64,000 nt of DNA from assembly GCF_900112645.1 (NCBI RefSeq), contig NZ_FOMO01000005.1, forward strand, positions 443,299-507,298, read 5' to 3'. Shown here in pieces: positions 14,378-24,858 of this stretch (positions within the stretch are counted from its first letter, which is position 1; the number at the start of each line of letters is the position of its first letter). The notes under the pieces are model-generated. The model did not search any database. It worked only from the letters and a program-made list of their open reading frames with translations, and was not told the origin of the DNA. The stretch comes from Phytopseudomonas straminea (GTDB lineage: Bacteria > Pseudomonadota > Gammaproteobacteria > Pseudomonadales > Pseudomonadaceae). The position numbers and the translations under genes are program-made.

Positions 14378-16813
14378 TCAGTCCGGCAGTGCGTAGGCGA
14401 TCACGTAGTCGCCGCGGTCCGGCGAGTTACGGCCGCCGCCCGCCGAGATCACGATGTACTGCTTACCGGTGGCCGGATCCTTGTAGCTGATCGGCGTGCC
14501 CTGGCTGCCGACCGGCAGACGACCTTTCCAGACTTCCTGGCCGGTGGCGCTGTCGTAGGCGCGCAGGTAGTAGTCCTGAGTGGCGGCGATGAACAGCAGG
14601 CCGCTCTGGGTGGACAGCGTGCCGCCGATGGTCGGCATACCGACTGGAATCGGCAGGTGCATCTTGATACCCAGCGGGCCGGTATCCTGCACGGTGCCGA
14701 CCGGTACTTGCCAGGCGATCTGCCGGGTGTTCAGGTCAACGGCGGTCAGGGTGCCGAACGGCGGCTTCTGGCACGGGATATCCAACGGCGAGGTGAAACG
14801 CAGCTTGGCATTGATCGCGTACGGCGTGCCTTCCAGCGGTACCGCGGCGTTGGCGATGTTGGCCGCTTCGCCGCCGTCATTCTTCGGCACGCTGCCTTTG
14901 GCTGGCTGAGGAATCAGCTGCACTTCGAGACCGACACGCATGTCGTTGACGAACAGGTAGTTGCGCGTCGGATCGACCGACAGGCCGCCCCAGTTCATGC
15001 CGCCCAGCGAGCCTGGCAGATTCAGCGACGGGTCGGTACCCGGCGGCGTGAACAGGCCGTCATAGCGCATCGACTTGAACTTGATGCGGCACATCAGCTG
15101 GTCGAACGGCGTGGCGCCCCACATGTCGGACTCGGTCAGAGTGTCCGCACCGATCTGCGGCATACCGACGGAAACCGGCTGGGTCGGCGAATAACGCTCA
15201 CCCTCGATCTGCCCCGGTTGCACCGGGCGCTCCTGCACTTCGGTCAGCGGCTTGCCGGTCAGGCGGTCGAGCACGAACAGCTGGCCGGCCTTAGTGCCGA
15301 ACACCAGGGCCGGAACCTTGCTGCCGTCGGGCTGGGTGAAGTCGATGAAGCTCGGCTGCATCGGCACGTCGAAGTCCCAGAGGTCGTTGTGCACGACCTG
15401 ATAGACCCACTTCTCGTCACCGGTGGTGGCGTCCAGCGCCAGCATAGAGGCGCCGTACTTGCGGTCCAGCGCGGTGTGCTTGAGGCTCCACAAGTCGATG
15501 GCGGCACTGCCGACCGGCATGAACACCGTGTTGGAATCCGGATCGTAGGACATCGGCGCCCATACATTCGGCGTTGAACGGGTATAGGTGTCGCCCACCG
15601 CTGGCGCTTCGCGATCTTCCGGCTTGCCCGGGTCGAAGGCCCAGCGCATCTCACCGGTGATCACGTCGAAGCCGCGCATCACGCCGCCCGGCATATCCGT
15701 GCTGACGTTGTCGGCTACACGCCCGCCAACCACCACGGTTGTGCCGGCCAGGGTCGGCGCCGAGGTCAGTGAATACTGGCCCGCATCGGCCCCCTTGCCC
15801 AAACCGGCCTTGAGGTCGACACGACCCTGTACGCCGAAGTCTGAGCAGAACTCGCCGGTGTTGGCGTCCAGGGCGATCAGCTCGGACTCGATGCTGTTCA
15901 TCAGAATGCGCTGCTGGCAGGCGGCGCCGGCCGCTACGCTGGCCACCTTGATCGGCGTGGAATTCGGCTGCGTGGGCTGGGCAATCGGCCGCGTGGCATC
16001 GAAGTACGCGAGGCCGCGGCAGCGCATCCACTTCTTCTGCTGGGCATTGATCTGCCGGTTCCAGATTTCCTTGCCGGTAGCCGCTTCCAGGGCGATGACG
16101 TTGTTGTGCGGGGTGCACAGAAATACGCGGTCACCGACCTGCAGCGGCGTTTGCTGGTCTTCGGCGCCATTGCCGGTCGGGCTTTCCGGGACGTCACCGG
16201 TGCGATAGGTCCAGGCGACCTGCAGATTCTTGACGTTATCGGGGGTGATCTGGTCCAGCGCGACGAAACGCGAGCCGCCTGGCGTGTTGCCGTAGTGCTC
16301 CCAGTTTTGCTGCGCCTCGCTCGCCGGCGTCGCCACCGGCGCATTGCCACTGGCGGCCACCACCGGATGGGGCTGGAACATGCCCCATACCGCGGCGCCG
16401 AAACCCAGTAACAACACACCGGCCGCCACGAAGGCCGGCGCCGGCCTGGCGGTACGGCCGCTACCGTGCTGCAGCAGCGGATAGGACAACGCCACGCAGA
16501 TCATGAAGCCGGTCAGCACCATCAACCGCGAGATCAGCGGCCAGAAATCCAGGCCGGCGTCCCACAGGGACCAGGCCAGGGAGCCGACGAACACCGCTGC
16601 GAACAGCACACCGCCCGAAGCCCGAGCACGCACGATCTGTATGCCAGCGACCAGCATCACCACACCGGCGATCAGGAAGTAGGCACTGCCGCCGAGCGCG
16701 ACCAGGCGGTACCCGTAAACACTGAAAAACAGGCCGGTTGCCAGAATGACCAGGCCGAGCGCCGCGAGCCAAAGTCGCGCGACAGCCGAAGGTGGCGATC
16801 TATCGTTTGCCAT
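14378..16813 (-). CDS. gcd: Membrane-bound PQQ-dependent glucose dehydrogenase
   Basis: An 811-residue quinoprotein. Residues 1-140 contain five hydrophobic segments (membrane anchor and quinone site), followed by the periplasmic eight-bladed propeller with repeated W-type docking motifs (YGNTPGGSRFVALDQI, IWNRQI, MRWAFDPG, WVYQVVHNDLWDFD, RQIAWQVPVG, GLLFIAATQDYYLRAYD, GQEVWKGRLPVG). The C-terminus has TGKQYIVISAGGGRNSPDRGDY. The length and domain order are those of glucose/quinate/shikimate dehydrogenases. It oxidises glucose to gluconolactone in the periplasm and feeds electrons to ubiquinone. The ATG at 16813 is preceded by TTGGA at 7 bases, while a TTG four codons upstream is less likely. 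It is monocistronic with its own terminator. Confidence 0.9.
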   Translation of the reverse strand: MANDRSPPSAVARLWLAALGLVILATGLFFSVYGYRLVALGGSAYFLIAGVVMLVAGIQIVRARASGGVLFAAVFVGSLAWSLWDAGLDFWPLISRLMVLTGFMICVALSYPLLQHGSGRTARPAPAFVAAGVLLLGFGAAVWGMFQPHPVVAASGNAPVATPASEAQQNWEHYGNTPGGSRFVALDQITPDNVKNLQVAWTYRTGDVPESPTGNGAEDQQTPLQVGDRVFLCTPHNNVIALEAATGKEIWNRQINAQQKKWMRCRGLAYFDATRPIAQPTQPNSTPIKVASVAAGAACQQRILMNSIESELIALDANTGEFCSDFGVQGRVDLKAGLGKGADAGQYSLTSAPTLAGTTVVVGGRVADNVSTDMPGGVMRGFDVITGEMRWAFDPGKPEDREAPAVGDTYTRSTPNVWAPMSYDPDSNTVFMPVGSAAIDLWSLKHTALDRKYGASMLALDATTGDEKWVYQVVHNDLWDFDVPMQPSFIDFTQPDGSKVPALVFGTKAGQLFVLDRLTGKPLTEVQERPVQPGQIEGERYSPTQPVSVGMPQIGADTLTESDMWGATPFDQLMCRIKFKSMRYDGLFTPPGTDPSLNLPGSLGGMNWGGLSVDPTRNYLFVNDMRVGLEVQLIPQPAKGSVPKNDGGEAANIANAAVPLEGTPYAINAKLRFTSPLDIPCQKPPFGTLTAVDLNTRQIAWQVPVGTVQDTGPLGIKMHLPIPVGMPTIGGTLSTQSGLLFIAATQDYYLRAYDSATGQEVWKGRLPVGSQGTPISYKDPATGKQYIVISAGGGRNSPDRGDYVIAYALPD

Positions 16814-17025
16814 CGAATAATCCAAGAAGTCGTTTTAGAAGAGCCCAGCGGGCGGTTAACCGGTAATTATACAAGCGCGGCGGCTGTCGAAACATTCAGA
16901 AACATGGCTGAATTCATCTATATGTATCGTTTTTCACGATGCCGTTTCGCTGAGTACTCGCAACCGCCCTACTCCAACGTCCGCAAAAGCCTGACGAACG
17001 CGCTGCAGCGCAGCGGGCGCGAGCA

Positions 17026-17589
17026 TCACATGGTGTGCTCGTAGAGAATCGCTGCGCCCACGCCAATCAGCACCAGGCCGCCGAGGATCTCAGCCTTTTG
17101 ACCGATGGCGGTGCCAATCAGACGGCCGAGCATCACACCGATGGTGGCCATGGTCATGGTCGCCAGGCCGATAGCCAGTGCCGCCACCCAGATGTTCACG
17201 TCGACGAAGGCCAGGCCGATGCCCACCGCCAGCGCATCGATGCTGGTAGCGAGCGCCGTGGCGGCCAGCAGCCAGAACGAATGGGACTTGGGCTTTTCCT
17301 CTTCCTCATCAGCGTCGGGTCGCAAGCCTGCTTAGATCATATGCACGCCGAGCAGCAGCAATAGCGTGAAGGCGATCCAGTGATCCCACTCTTCGGCAAA
17401 ACTGGCAGCCGCCTGGCCGATGAACCAGCCGATCACCGGCGTAATAGCTTCGATCACGCCAAAGATCAGCCCGGTACGCAGCGCGTCGAGAAAACGGGGT
17501 TTATGCAGCGAAGCACCCTTGCCAACAGCCGCGGCGAAGGCATCGGTGGACATGGCGAAAGCCAGGAGAACGAGGGATAGGAAGCTCAC
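17026..17589 (-). pseudogene. mntP: mntP manganese efflux pump interrupted by an in-frame TAA
   Basis: Two ORF pieces in one frame make up a complete MntP (about 188 codons). The first, 17332-17589, starts [20 protein letters not shown] and ends GVHMI; the TAA stop is at 17332-17334. The second resumes at once ([20 protein letters not shown]) and runs through [17 protein letters not shown] to EHTM at 17026. MntP is a six-helix inner-membrane Mn(II) exporter with two conserved Asp-containing repeats, here STDAFA and SIDALA, split between the pieces. One base change from a sense codon such as TAC would create the stop. It could be a real nonsense mutation, a sequencing error, or allow re-initiation at TTG 17325. 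The Mn riboswitch upstream is intact. Confidence 0.85.
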
Positions 17590-17654
17590 GGTTACGTCTC
17601 GGTCGGGCTATGAGTCAATGACGGATACACGCGCCCGACCTTAGGCACGTATCT

Positions 17655-17757
17655 GTCATTGGTCTCACCAACCGAAAGGTGTTCGTACCACGGCTGCTGC
17701 CGAGAATGTTGATACGAACGCTGCCAAATAAAATTGGCAGCAGGCTACTCCCCAAAG
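17655..17757 (-). promoter_or_regulatory. yybP-ykoY manganese riboswitch
   Basis: Read on the minus strand: GGGGAGTAG (17745-17753), a stem-loop, TATCAACATTCTCGGC (around 17700-17715), a second stem with GCAGCC, then TTGGTGAGACCAATGACAG with the conserved GAGACC (17661-17666). These three conserved blocks in this order identify the yybP-ykoY Mn(II)-sensing riboswitch. It lies about 65 bases before the mntP ATG, the usual arrangement in which manganese turns on the exporter. An ORF crossing it on the same strand (17615-17839) has no coding features and is rejected. Confidence 0.9.
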
Positions 17758-17758
17758 A

Positions 17759-17787
17759 GGCCCGCACTTTACCCAAAAGTACGGGCC
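17759..17787. repeat. Perfect-ended inverted repeat between nhaA and the Mn riboswitch
   Basis: GGCCCG-ACTTT pairs with AAAGT-CGGGCC (one internal mismatch) around an ACCCA loop. It lies 60 bases after the nhaA stop and directly against the 5' edge of the manganese riboswitch. In the minus direction the stem is followed only by TCTTTGGGG, so it is a poor intrinsic terminator. It may terminate nhaA weakly or be part of the mntP leader. Confidence 0.5.
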
Positions 17788-17847
17788 GAAAAAACCATTT
17801 TCTCTGGGTATCATTCGCTTGCCGAAGGCCGAAAGACAAGCAGCAGA

Positions 17848-19215
17848 TCAGGCCGCGCTGGAAGAACCCTGGCTACGCAAACGCTTTACGTAAAGCACAC
17901 CCCAGATCAACCCCAAGATTGCCGAAGCCAGCGAGCCAAGCAGCACGCCCAGCTTGGCTGCAGCCAGCAGGTTGGCATCGCTGAACGCCAGGTTGGCGAT
18001 GAAGATCGACATGGTGAAGCCGATCCCGGCCAGCAGACCGATCAGCGCGACGCCGCGCCAGGACACGTCGGCCGGCAGGCGGCACAGGCCAAGCCTGACC
18101 ACCAGCCAGCTGACGCTGATAACCCCGGCCGGCTTGCCGACCAGCAGCGCGATGGCCACGCCCAGCATCACCCAGTGCGAAGTTGCCGACGAAAGATCGG
18201 TTCCGCCCAGGCTCACACCGGCGTTGGCCAGGGCGAACAGCGGCATCAGGCCAAAGGTGACCCAGGGGTGCAGTGCCAGTTGCACGCGCACCACCGGTGG
18301 CAACAGCTCGCGCTGGGCCAGGCGCAATTCACGCACAGATTGGGCAGCTTCGTTGGACGCCACCGCCGTACCACTGTCGTCTTCCAGCTCACGGGCGATA
18401 CGGCCCACGGCATCACGCGGCAGCTCGCGGGTTGGCAGGCAGATCACCGGCGTCATCAGGCCGAGAATCACCCCAGCCAGAGTCGGGTGCGCACCGGTCA
18501 TCAGCAGTCCCCCCCACATCAGGCCGCCAGGCAGTACATAGGCGAAAGCCGAGCCAATACCAATGCGCTGCAGACCCAGCACTGCCAGTGCACCGATGCC
18601 AGCCAGGGCAAAGCCGCTGTAGTTGAGGCCGTCGGAATAGAACAGCGCGATGAGGATCACCGCGATCACGTCATCGATCACCGCCAGGGTCAGCAGAAAG
18701 ATGCGCACGCCAGAAGGAATACCTTTGCCCAGCAAGGCCAGCAGGCCGACCGCGAAGGCGATATCGGTGGCGGCCGGAATCGCCCAGCCGTGCAGACCGG
18801 CGCCCTTCAAATTGAGGCTGGCGTAGATTAGCGCGGGCATGATCACCCCGCCGCAGGCTGCGGCAATGGGCAACGACGCCTGGCGCAGATCGGCCAGGGC
18901 GCCATCATGCATCTCGCGGCGAATCTCCATGCCGACGACCAGAAAGAACAGGGTCATCAGGCCATCGTTGATCCAGAAATGCAGGGACTGGCTAACGCCA
19001 AAGCTACCGAAGCCAAACGACACGGGCGCATGCCAGAGCGCGTGATAACTGTCGGCATAGGGCGAATTGGCCCAGATCAGCGCGGCGGCGGTGGCCAGCA
19101 GCAGCACCACACCGCTGAAGGCTTCACGATGAAGGAGGTTACGAACGCAGGCGAAGGCATGCTCAGCCAAACGCTGGGCACGGGGAATATCCTGAAAGGA
19201 CGGGCGCGATTTCAT
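17848..19215 (-). CDS. nhaA: Na+/H+ antiporter NhaA
   Basis: A 455-residue antiporter. The NhaA core is clear: [42 protein letters not shown] (the TM IV TDIAFA segment) and [22 protein letters not shown], which holds the two adjacent Asp residues that bind ions in TM V. It exchanges two H+ for one Na+ or Li+ in the inner membrane. Compared with the 388-residue E. coli protein there is an extra hydrophilic loop of about 60 residues ([19 protein letters not shown]...), which is seen in a longer NhaA subgroup. The ATG at 19215 (MKSRPS) has GGAG upstream, and an in-frame start 11 codons earlier is less likely. Confidence 0.92.
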   Translation of the reverse strand: MKSRPSFQDIPRAQRLAEHAFACVRNLLHREAFSGVVLLLATAAALIWANSPYADSYHALWHAPVSFGFGSFGVSQSLHFWINDGLMTLFFLVVGMEIRREMHDGALADLRQASLPIAAACGGVIMPALIYASLNLKGAGLHGWAIPAATDIAFAVGLLALLGKGIPSGVRIFLLTLAVIDDVIAVILIALFYSDGLNYSGFALAGIGALAVLGLQRIGIGSAFAYVLPGGLMWGGLLMTGAHPTLAGVILGLMTPVICLPTRELPRDAVGRIARELEDDSGTAVASNEAAQSVRELRLAQRELLPPVVRVQLALHPWVTFGLMPLFALANAGVSLGGTDLSSATSHWVMLGVAIALLVGKPAGVISVSWLVVRLGLCRLPADVSWRGVALIGLLAGIGFTMSIFIANLAFSDANLLAAAKLGVLLGSLASAILGLIWGVLYVKRLRSQGSSSAA

Positions 19216-19377
19216 GGACGAACGAGCTCCGCGCGGCGGCCCGACCAACGCAACAGACCTGTCTCACCGCACCATGCGGCTAACACCCGGGCGTCATCCT
19301 ACACAGATGATCACTTCAGGCACCAGCCCCACCGACGATCAGATGCAAGATGAGAGAACTGTCGAAATAGCGTAACG

Positions 19378-19398
19378 GCGGCGCTCACAAGGCGCCGC
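19378..19398 (-). terminator. GC hairpin after the polyamine-binding protein gene
   Basis: GCGGCGC and GCGCCGC form a 7-bp stem with a 7-base loop 10 bases after the stop at 19408 on the minus strand. There is no T-run, only TTACGCTATTTC. It is therefore a possible but weak terminator. Confidence 0.35.
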
Positions 19399-19407
19399 TA
19401 CGCGGGC

Positions 19408-20900
<1,493 letters not shown>

Positions 20901-21548
20901 ATGAAAATCATGCCTTATCGTCTGCTGCCACAGATAGGTAGAGCGATTGCCAGTATTGGAAGCAACCAGTTCACCATTGCTCTTCACAATCTGATCATGG
21001 AAAAACTGGGCGTGGATGCTGCCCACTTTCAGTCGATCGCTCTCCTGGCCTCGCCCAATGAGCCCGAGCAAACGCTTGACGACTTGATAACATCGAACAG
21101 CGGTCAATTACCGCCTGATAGCGCCTCGCGCCTGCGCATTCAAGAAAGCACCGAACATTTCCAGCACAGCATCGTGGTATTCCGCCAGGAGCCTCTTGGT
21201 GATGAGGAGGCAAACCAACTCAATCATCTAGCCCCATTGCTGTTTTCACTACTCGAACAACATCTGCAATGCCAACGAAGCCGTGCCGTCATTTCCACCA
21301 GTATCGAGGAGCGTTTTCAAGAGCGCTTACGCGTAACGGGCATGAAATTATCAGAGCGCGAAAAACAGGTTTGCCTGGGACTGCTTGCAGGGCATACAGC
21401 CCCGCAGCAGGCCGAGCGTCTTAAGCTTACCGTCAACACAGTCGGCAGCTACATGCGCCGCGCCACGGCAAAGCTCGGTATCAGCGGCCGGAACGCACTG
21501 ATGCGCTGGCTGTATGAATCATCCGACACCATGCCGTCAGCCAACTAG
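20901..21548 (+). CDS. LuxR-type transcriptional regulator (downstream regulator of the lipopeptide locus)
   Basis: A 215-residue protein with a C-terminal LuxR helix-turn-helix (about 147-205: LSEREKQVCLGLLAGHTAPQQ...VNTVGSYMRRATAKLGISGR). The N-terminal half does not show the conserved Trp/Tyr/Asp pattern of acyl-homoserine-lactone domains, so it resembles the non-quorum LuxR regulators of Pseudomonas lipopeptide clusters (SalA/SyrF-like group). It is convergent with macB, with only 24 bp between the stops. Start candidates are ATG 20901 and ATG 20910, and a TTG at 20889 opens the frame; none has a strong ribosome-binding site. GC content is lower than that of the NRPS genes. A sister protein is encoded at 52270. 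Confidence 0.82.
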   Translation: MKIMPYRLLPQIGRAIASIGSNQFTIALHNLIMEKLGVDAAHFQSIALLASPNEPEQTLDDLITSNSGQLPPDSASRLRIQESTEHFQHSIVVFRQEPLGDEEANQLNHLAPLLFSLLEQHLQCQRSRAVISTSIEERFQERLRVTGMKLSEREKQVCLGLLAGHTAPQQAERLKLTVNTVGSYMRRATAKLGISGRNALMRWLYESSDTMPSAN

Positions 21549-21572
21549 GGTCTTATAACCCTTGCAAGACTC

Positions 21573-23570
21573 TCAATCCCGGGCTAAGGCATTGATTGGA
21601 TCGAGCCGGGCAGCGTTGCGCGCCGGCACGAAACCAAACAGAACGCCTATCAGCGTCGAGCAAGCGAACGCAGTCACCACCGACAGTGGCGAAAACACCA
21701 TCTCCCATTGGCTGACCACCAGGGTGAATAGGTAACCGATGGCATAGGACAAGGCGATACCAATCACTCCGCCGATCAGGCAGACCATGATCGCCTCGAC
21801 CAGAAACTGCTGGCGGATGTCCGACTGTCGCGCCCCCACTGCCATGCGAATGCCGATTTCGCGAGTCCGTTCGGTTACCGAAACCAGCATGATGTTCATC
21901 ACCCCAATACCACCAACCACCAGCGAGATCACCGCGATCAGCGACAGCAGCAGAGTCAGCGAGCGGCTGGTCTTATCGACGGTCTGCATCACACTGTCCA
22001 AGTTGTTGGTAAAGAAGTCCTTAGTGCCATGGCGCTGTAGCATCAATGCATTGATGCGCTCCTCAACGGCCTTGCTGGGCATACCGTCTTTGACCCTTAC
22101 GCTGATACTGTCCAGATGCCGCTGGCCGAGAACGCGCCCAGCAGCCGTCTCATAGGGCATCCAGACATTCAATGTGTTGCCTGCGATGAACAGGTTCTTG
22201 TGATCGGCAGTCACGCCAATAACCGTACACGGCAATTGGCCAACCAGAATTACCTGGCCGAGCGGGTTCACATCCGGACCGAACAGCCGCTGCGCGGTGT
22301 TGTGGTCCAATACCACCACCTGGGCCTGGCGCCGAGCGTCCTCGTCGCTGAAGCTTATTCCGGCGGCGAGTTGCAGATTGCGCACCTGGAAGTAACGGCT
22401 GCTGACGCCATTGAGCTGGGCGTCAACGTCCAGGTTGCGGTAGCGCAGCAGCATGCTGCGGCCTAGCACCGGCGTGGCGCTGTCGACGTAATACAACTGA
22501 TTGAGCGCGACCACGTCTGCTGGCAGCAGGGTTTCAATCGACTTGGCCCGACTATCACCGAAATTGCTGCCGGCGTAGATGTCGATGGTATTGCTGCCGA
22601 TTTCTTGAATATCCTTGAGCACGTAGCGCTTAGCACCCTCGCCGATGGCCGAGATCGACACCACCGAGGTGATTCCAATGATGATTCCGAGCATGGTCAG
22701 CAAGGTGCGCATACGGTGTGAGATCAGCGCGATCCAGGCCATGGCGAAGGCTTCACGGAACAGCCCAAGGCCGACCCGCCAGCCGCGTTGGGGCGCAGCC
22801 TCGGCGTCAGGCTGCGACAACGCTGCTACTACAGGGACATTGCTTCGGTCGCTGACGATCTGCCCGTCACTAACCTCGATCACCCGTTCGGCATGCTCGG
22901 CGATCTTCGGGTCGTGAGTGACCAGCACCACCGTATGTCCGGCCGCGTGCAGCTCGCGCAGGATGCTCATTACCTCGCGGCCACTGGCGCTGTCCAGCGC
23001 ACCAGTCGGTTCATCGGCGAGTATCACCTGGCCACCGTTCATCAACGCCCTGGCGATACTCACTCGCTGCTGTTGACCTCCGGAGAGCTGGCTGGGCCGG
23101 TGCTCCAGATGCCCGCCCAGGCCCAGCCGAACCAATAGTGCCTCGGCACGCTGGTTCCGCGCAGTCTGCGCGGTGCCGGCATAGATCGCCGGAATTTCCA
23201 CATTGCTCATCGCATTCAGGTGCGGCAACAGGTGGTAGCGCTGGAAGATGAAACCAAAGTGGTCGCGGCGCAGCGCCGCCAGAGCGTCGTCATCAAGGGT
23301 GCGAGTCTCACGCCCCTTGACCCGGTAACTGCCTGCGCTGGCGTGATCCAGACAACCGAGGATGTTCATCAGCGTGGATTTGCCCGAGCCTGAAGAACCG
23401 ATGATTGCCACCAGCTCTCCGGCATAAATATCCAAGTCGATGCCGCGCAAGGCGTGGAACTCACGGTCACCGGCCATGAAGCAGCGGCTCACATCACGCA
23501 GCCGCAGCAACGGTTCGTCGGTGTTCAGGGGGTGGTTATCCAACCCCTGAAGGTCAACCTTCTGATTCAT
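21573..23570 (-). CDS. macB: MacB-type ABC exporter (ATPase-permease fusion) for the lipopeptide
   Basis: A 665-residue fusion. The N-terminal ATPase (about 20-245) has Walker A IGSSGSGKST, signature LSGGQQQRVSIARAL and Walker B VILADEPTGALDS. It is followed by one membrane helix (about 290), the periplasmic MacB domain (about 315-530) and the FtsX-like three-helix permease at the C-terminus, ending ARLDPINALARD. MacB works with a MacA adaptor and an outer-membrane TolC-like channel to move substrates from the periplasm outwards. It begins 2 bp after macA. Pairing with lipopeptide NRPS genes is standard in Pseudomonas, so export of the product is the likely role. No TolC-like gene is present in the window. 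Confidence 0.9.
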   Translation of the reverse strand: MNQKVDLQGLDNHPLNTDEPLLRLRDVSRCFMAGDREFHALRGIDLDIYAGELVAIIGSSGSGKSTLMNILGCLDHASAGSYRVKGRETRTLDDDALAALRRDHFGFIFQRYHLLPHLNAMSNVEIPAIYAGTAQTARNQRAEALLVRLGLGGHLEHRPSQLSGGQQQRVSIARALMNGGQVILADEPTGALDSASGREVMSILRELHAAGHTVVLVTHDPKIAEHAERVIEVSDGQIVSDRSNVPVVAALSQPDAEAAPQRGWRVGLGLFREAFAMAWIALISHRMRTLLTMLGIIIGITSVVSISAIGEGAKRYVLKDIQEIGSNTIDIYAGSNFGDSRAKSIETLLPADVVALNQLYYVDSATPVLGRSMLLRYRNLDVDAQLNGVSSRYFQVRNLQLAAGISFSDEDARRQAQVVVLDHNTAQRLFGPDVNPLGQVILVGQLPCTVIGVTADHKNLFIAGNTLNVWMPYETAAGRVLGQRHLDSISVRVKDGMPSKAVEERINALMLQRHGTKDFFTNNLDSVMQTVDKTSRSLTLLLSLIAVISLVVGGIGVMNIMLVSVTERTREIGIRMAVGARQSDIRQQFLVEAIMVCLIGGVIGIALSYAIGYLFTLVVSQWEMVFSPLSVVTAFACSTLIGVLFGFVPARNAARLDPINALARD

Positions 23571-23572
23571 GC

Positions 23573-24721
23573 TCAGCTCCCCGCCGCCAGCGCCTGCGGG
23601 TCGGCGATCACCACGCGCTCGCCCTCCTTGAGCCCGTCGCGGATTTCTGCCTGCACGTTGTTATTGATGCCGACTTTCACTTGGCGCGTCTGTGCGAAAC
23701 CTTGCGCATCCAGCACCCGCACCTTGTGCGTGCCATCGCCATTGCTGGCCCCGAGTGCGGCAACCGGTACGTTGAGCGCATCGGTAGAGGTGTCGATCAC
23801 GATACGCACCTGAGCCGTCATGCCGATGCGCAGGCGCTGATCGGGGTTGGGCACGTCGAACAGCGCGTTGTAGAAAACTGCTGCATTCTGCCGCGTCGAG
23901 GTGCTGTTCTCGGTTTCCAGATAATCTTGGGGTGCTGGTTCGGTGCCTCGCAGTGTGGCGTAGTAGCGCTTATCGTCACCCAGAATCGTGAAATACACCG
24001 CCTGCCCTGGGCTGATATGGATCACATCGGCTTCAGATATCTGCGCCTTGATCGTCATGGTGTCCAGATCAGCCAGTTTCAGCAGCACTGGCACCATCTG
24101 TTGAGCAATGACCGTTTGGCCTTCCTGAGTCACGATGCCCACCACAGCGCCATCAATGGGGGCGACGATACGCGCGTAATCCAGATTTACCTTTGCGGTA
24201 TCGATTTGTACTCGGGCACTTTTGATCTTTGCGTCTAACGATCCAAGATTGGCCTCAAGTACCTCGTAGTCTGATTCGGCCTTCTCGAAATCCTGACGCG
24301 AAACGGCCTGATCTTCCTGCAGTTGTTGATACCGCTCATACAGCCGCTTGGCCTGTTTCACCTGCGCCTGGGTCGAACGCCGCTCCGCCTGCAACTGCTC
24401 CTCGTCGACCTCGGCCTGGCGCAGGGTATTGCGCAAGACCAGTGGATCTATCTGTGCGAGCCACTGGCCCTTTTCTACCTTGTCGCCCAACTTCACCTTT
24501 AGAGACAGCAGCTGCCCGGATACCTGCGCGCCCACATCCACCTGCCTGACGCCTTCCAGCGTACCGGTGGCCAGTACAGCATCCTCGATATCAGCACGGC
24601 TAACTTCAGCAGTGATGTAATGCGGTGGTTTGGCTGGTGCACTGATGGCGTAAAGCACCACGCCTGAAAAAACGGTCAACGCCGCTACCCACCCGATAAG
24701 CCGCTTTTTTGATTTGTTCAT
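23573..24721 (-). CDS. macA: MacA-type periplasmic adaptor (membrane fusion protein)
   Basis: A 382-residue adaptor. An N-terminal membrane anchor (about 8-27, LIGWVAALTVFSGVVLYAI) precedes TGTLEGVRQVDVGAQVSGQLLSL, the first lipoyl half. Residues about 95-185 form a long helical hairpin rich in Gln, Glu, Lys and Arg (EQLQAERRSTQAQVKQ...), then the second lipoyl half DYARIVAPIDGAVVGIV and beta-barrel segments. The C-terminus has VEVGINN-like and GLKEGERVVIADPQ. The protein links MacB to an outer-membrane duct. It starts 137 bp after the second NRPS gene on the same strand, close enough to share its transcript, though a separate promoter in the gap cannot be excluded. Confidence 0.88.
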   Translation of the reverse strand: MNKSKKRLIGWVAALTVFSGVVLYAISAPAKPPHYITAEVSRADIEDAVLATGTLEGVRQVDVGAQVSGQLLSLKVKLGDKVEKGQWLAQIDPLVLRNTLRQAEVDEEQLQAERRSTQAQVKQAKRLYERYQQLQEDQAVSRQDFEKAESDYEVLEANLGSLDAKIKSARVQIDTAKVNLDYARIVAPIDGAVVGIVTQEGQTVIAQQMVPVLLKLADLDTMTIKAQISEADVIHISPGQAVYFTILGDDKRYYATLRGTEPAPQDYLETENSTSTRQNAAVFYNALFDVPNPDQRLRIGMTAQVRIVIDTSTDALNVPVAALGASNGDGTHKVRVLDAQGFAQTRQVKVGINNNVQAEIRDGLKEGERVVIADPQALAAGS

Positions 24722-24858
24722 TTTTGCCTAACTACCCTGTAAAAAGCGCTGCCCGCCTGAACCGAGCAGCGTCTGACTGTCTGTAGCGGTGCCAAACCGC
24801 GCCGGGCAGGCGCGGGTGACGAGTGACCACCGTTGTTATTACCGCTAAGGTCAATCGC

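Noticed and set aside
17615..17839. A 74-codon minus-strand frame upstream of mntP
   Set aside because: It lies across the yybP-ykoY riboswitch, which explains the sequence conservation better.
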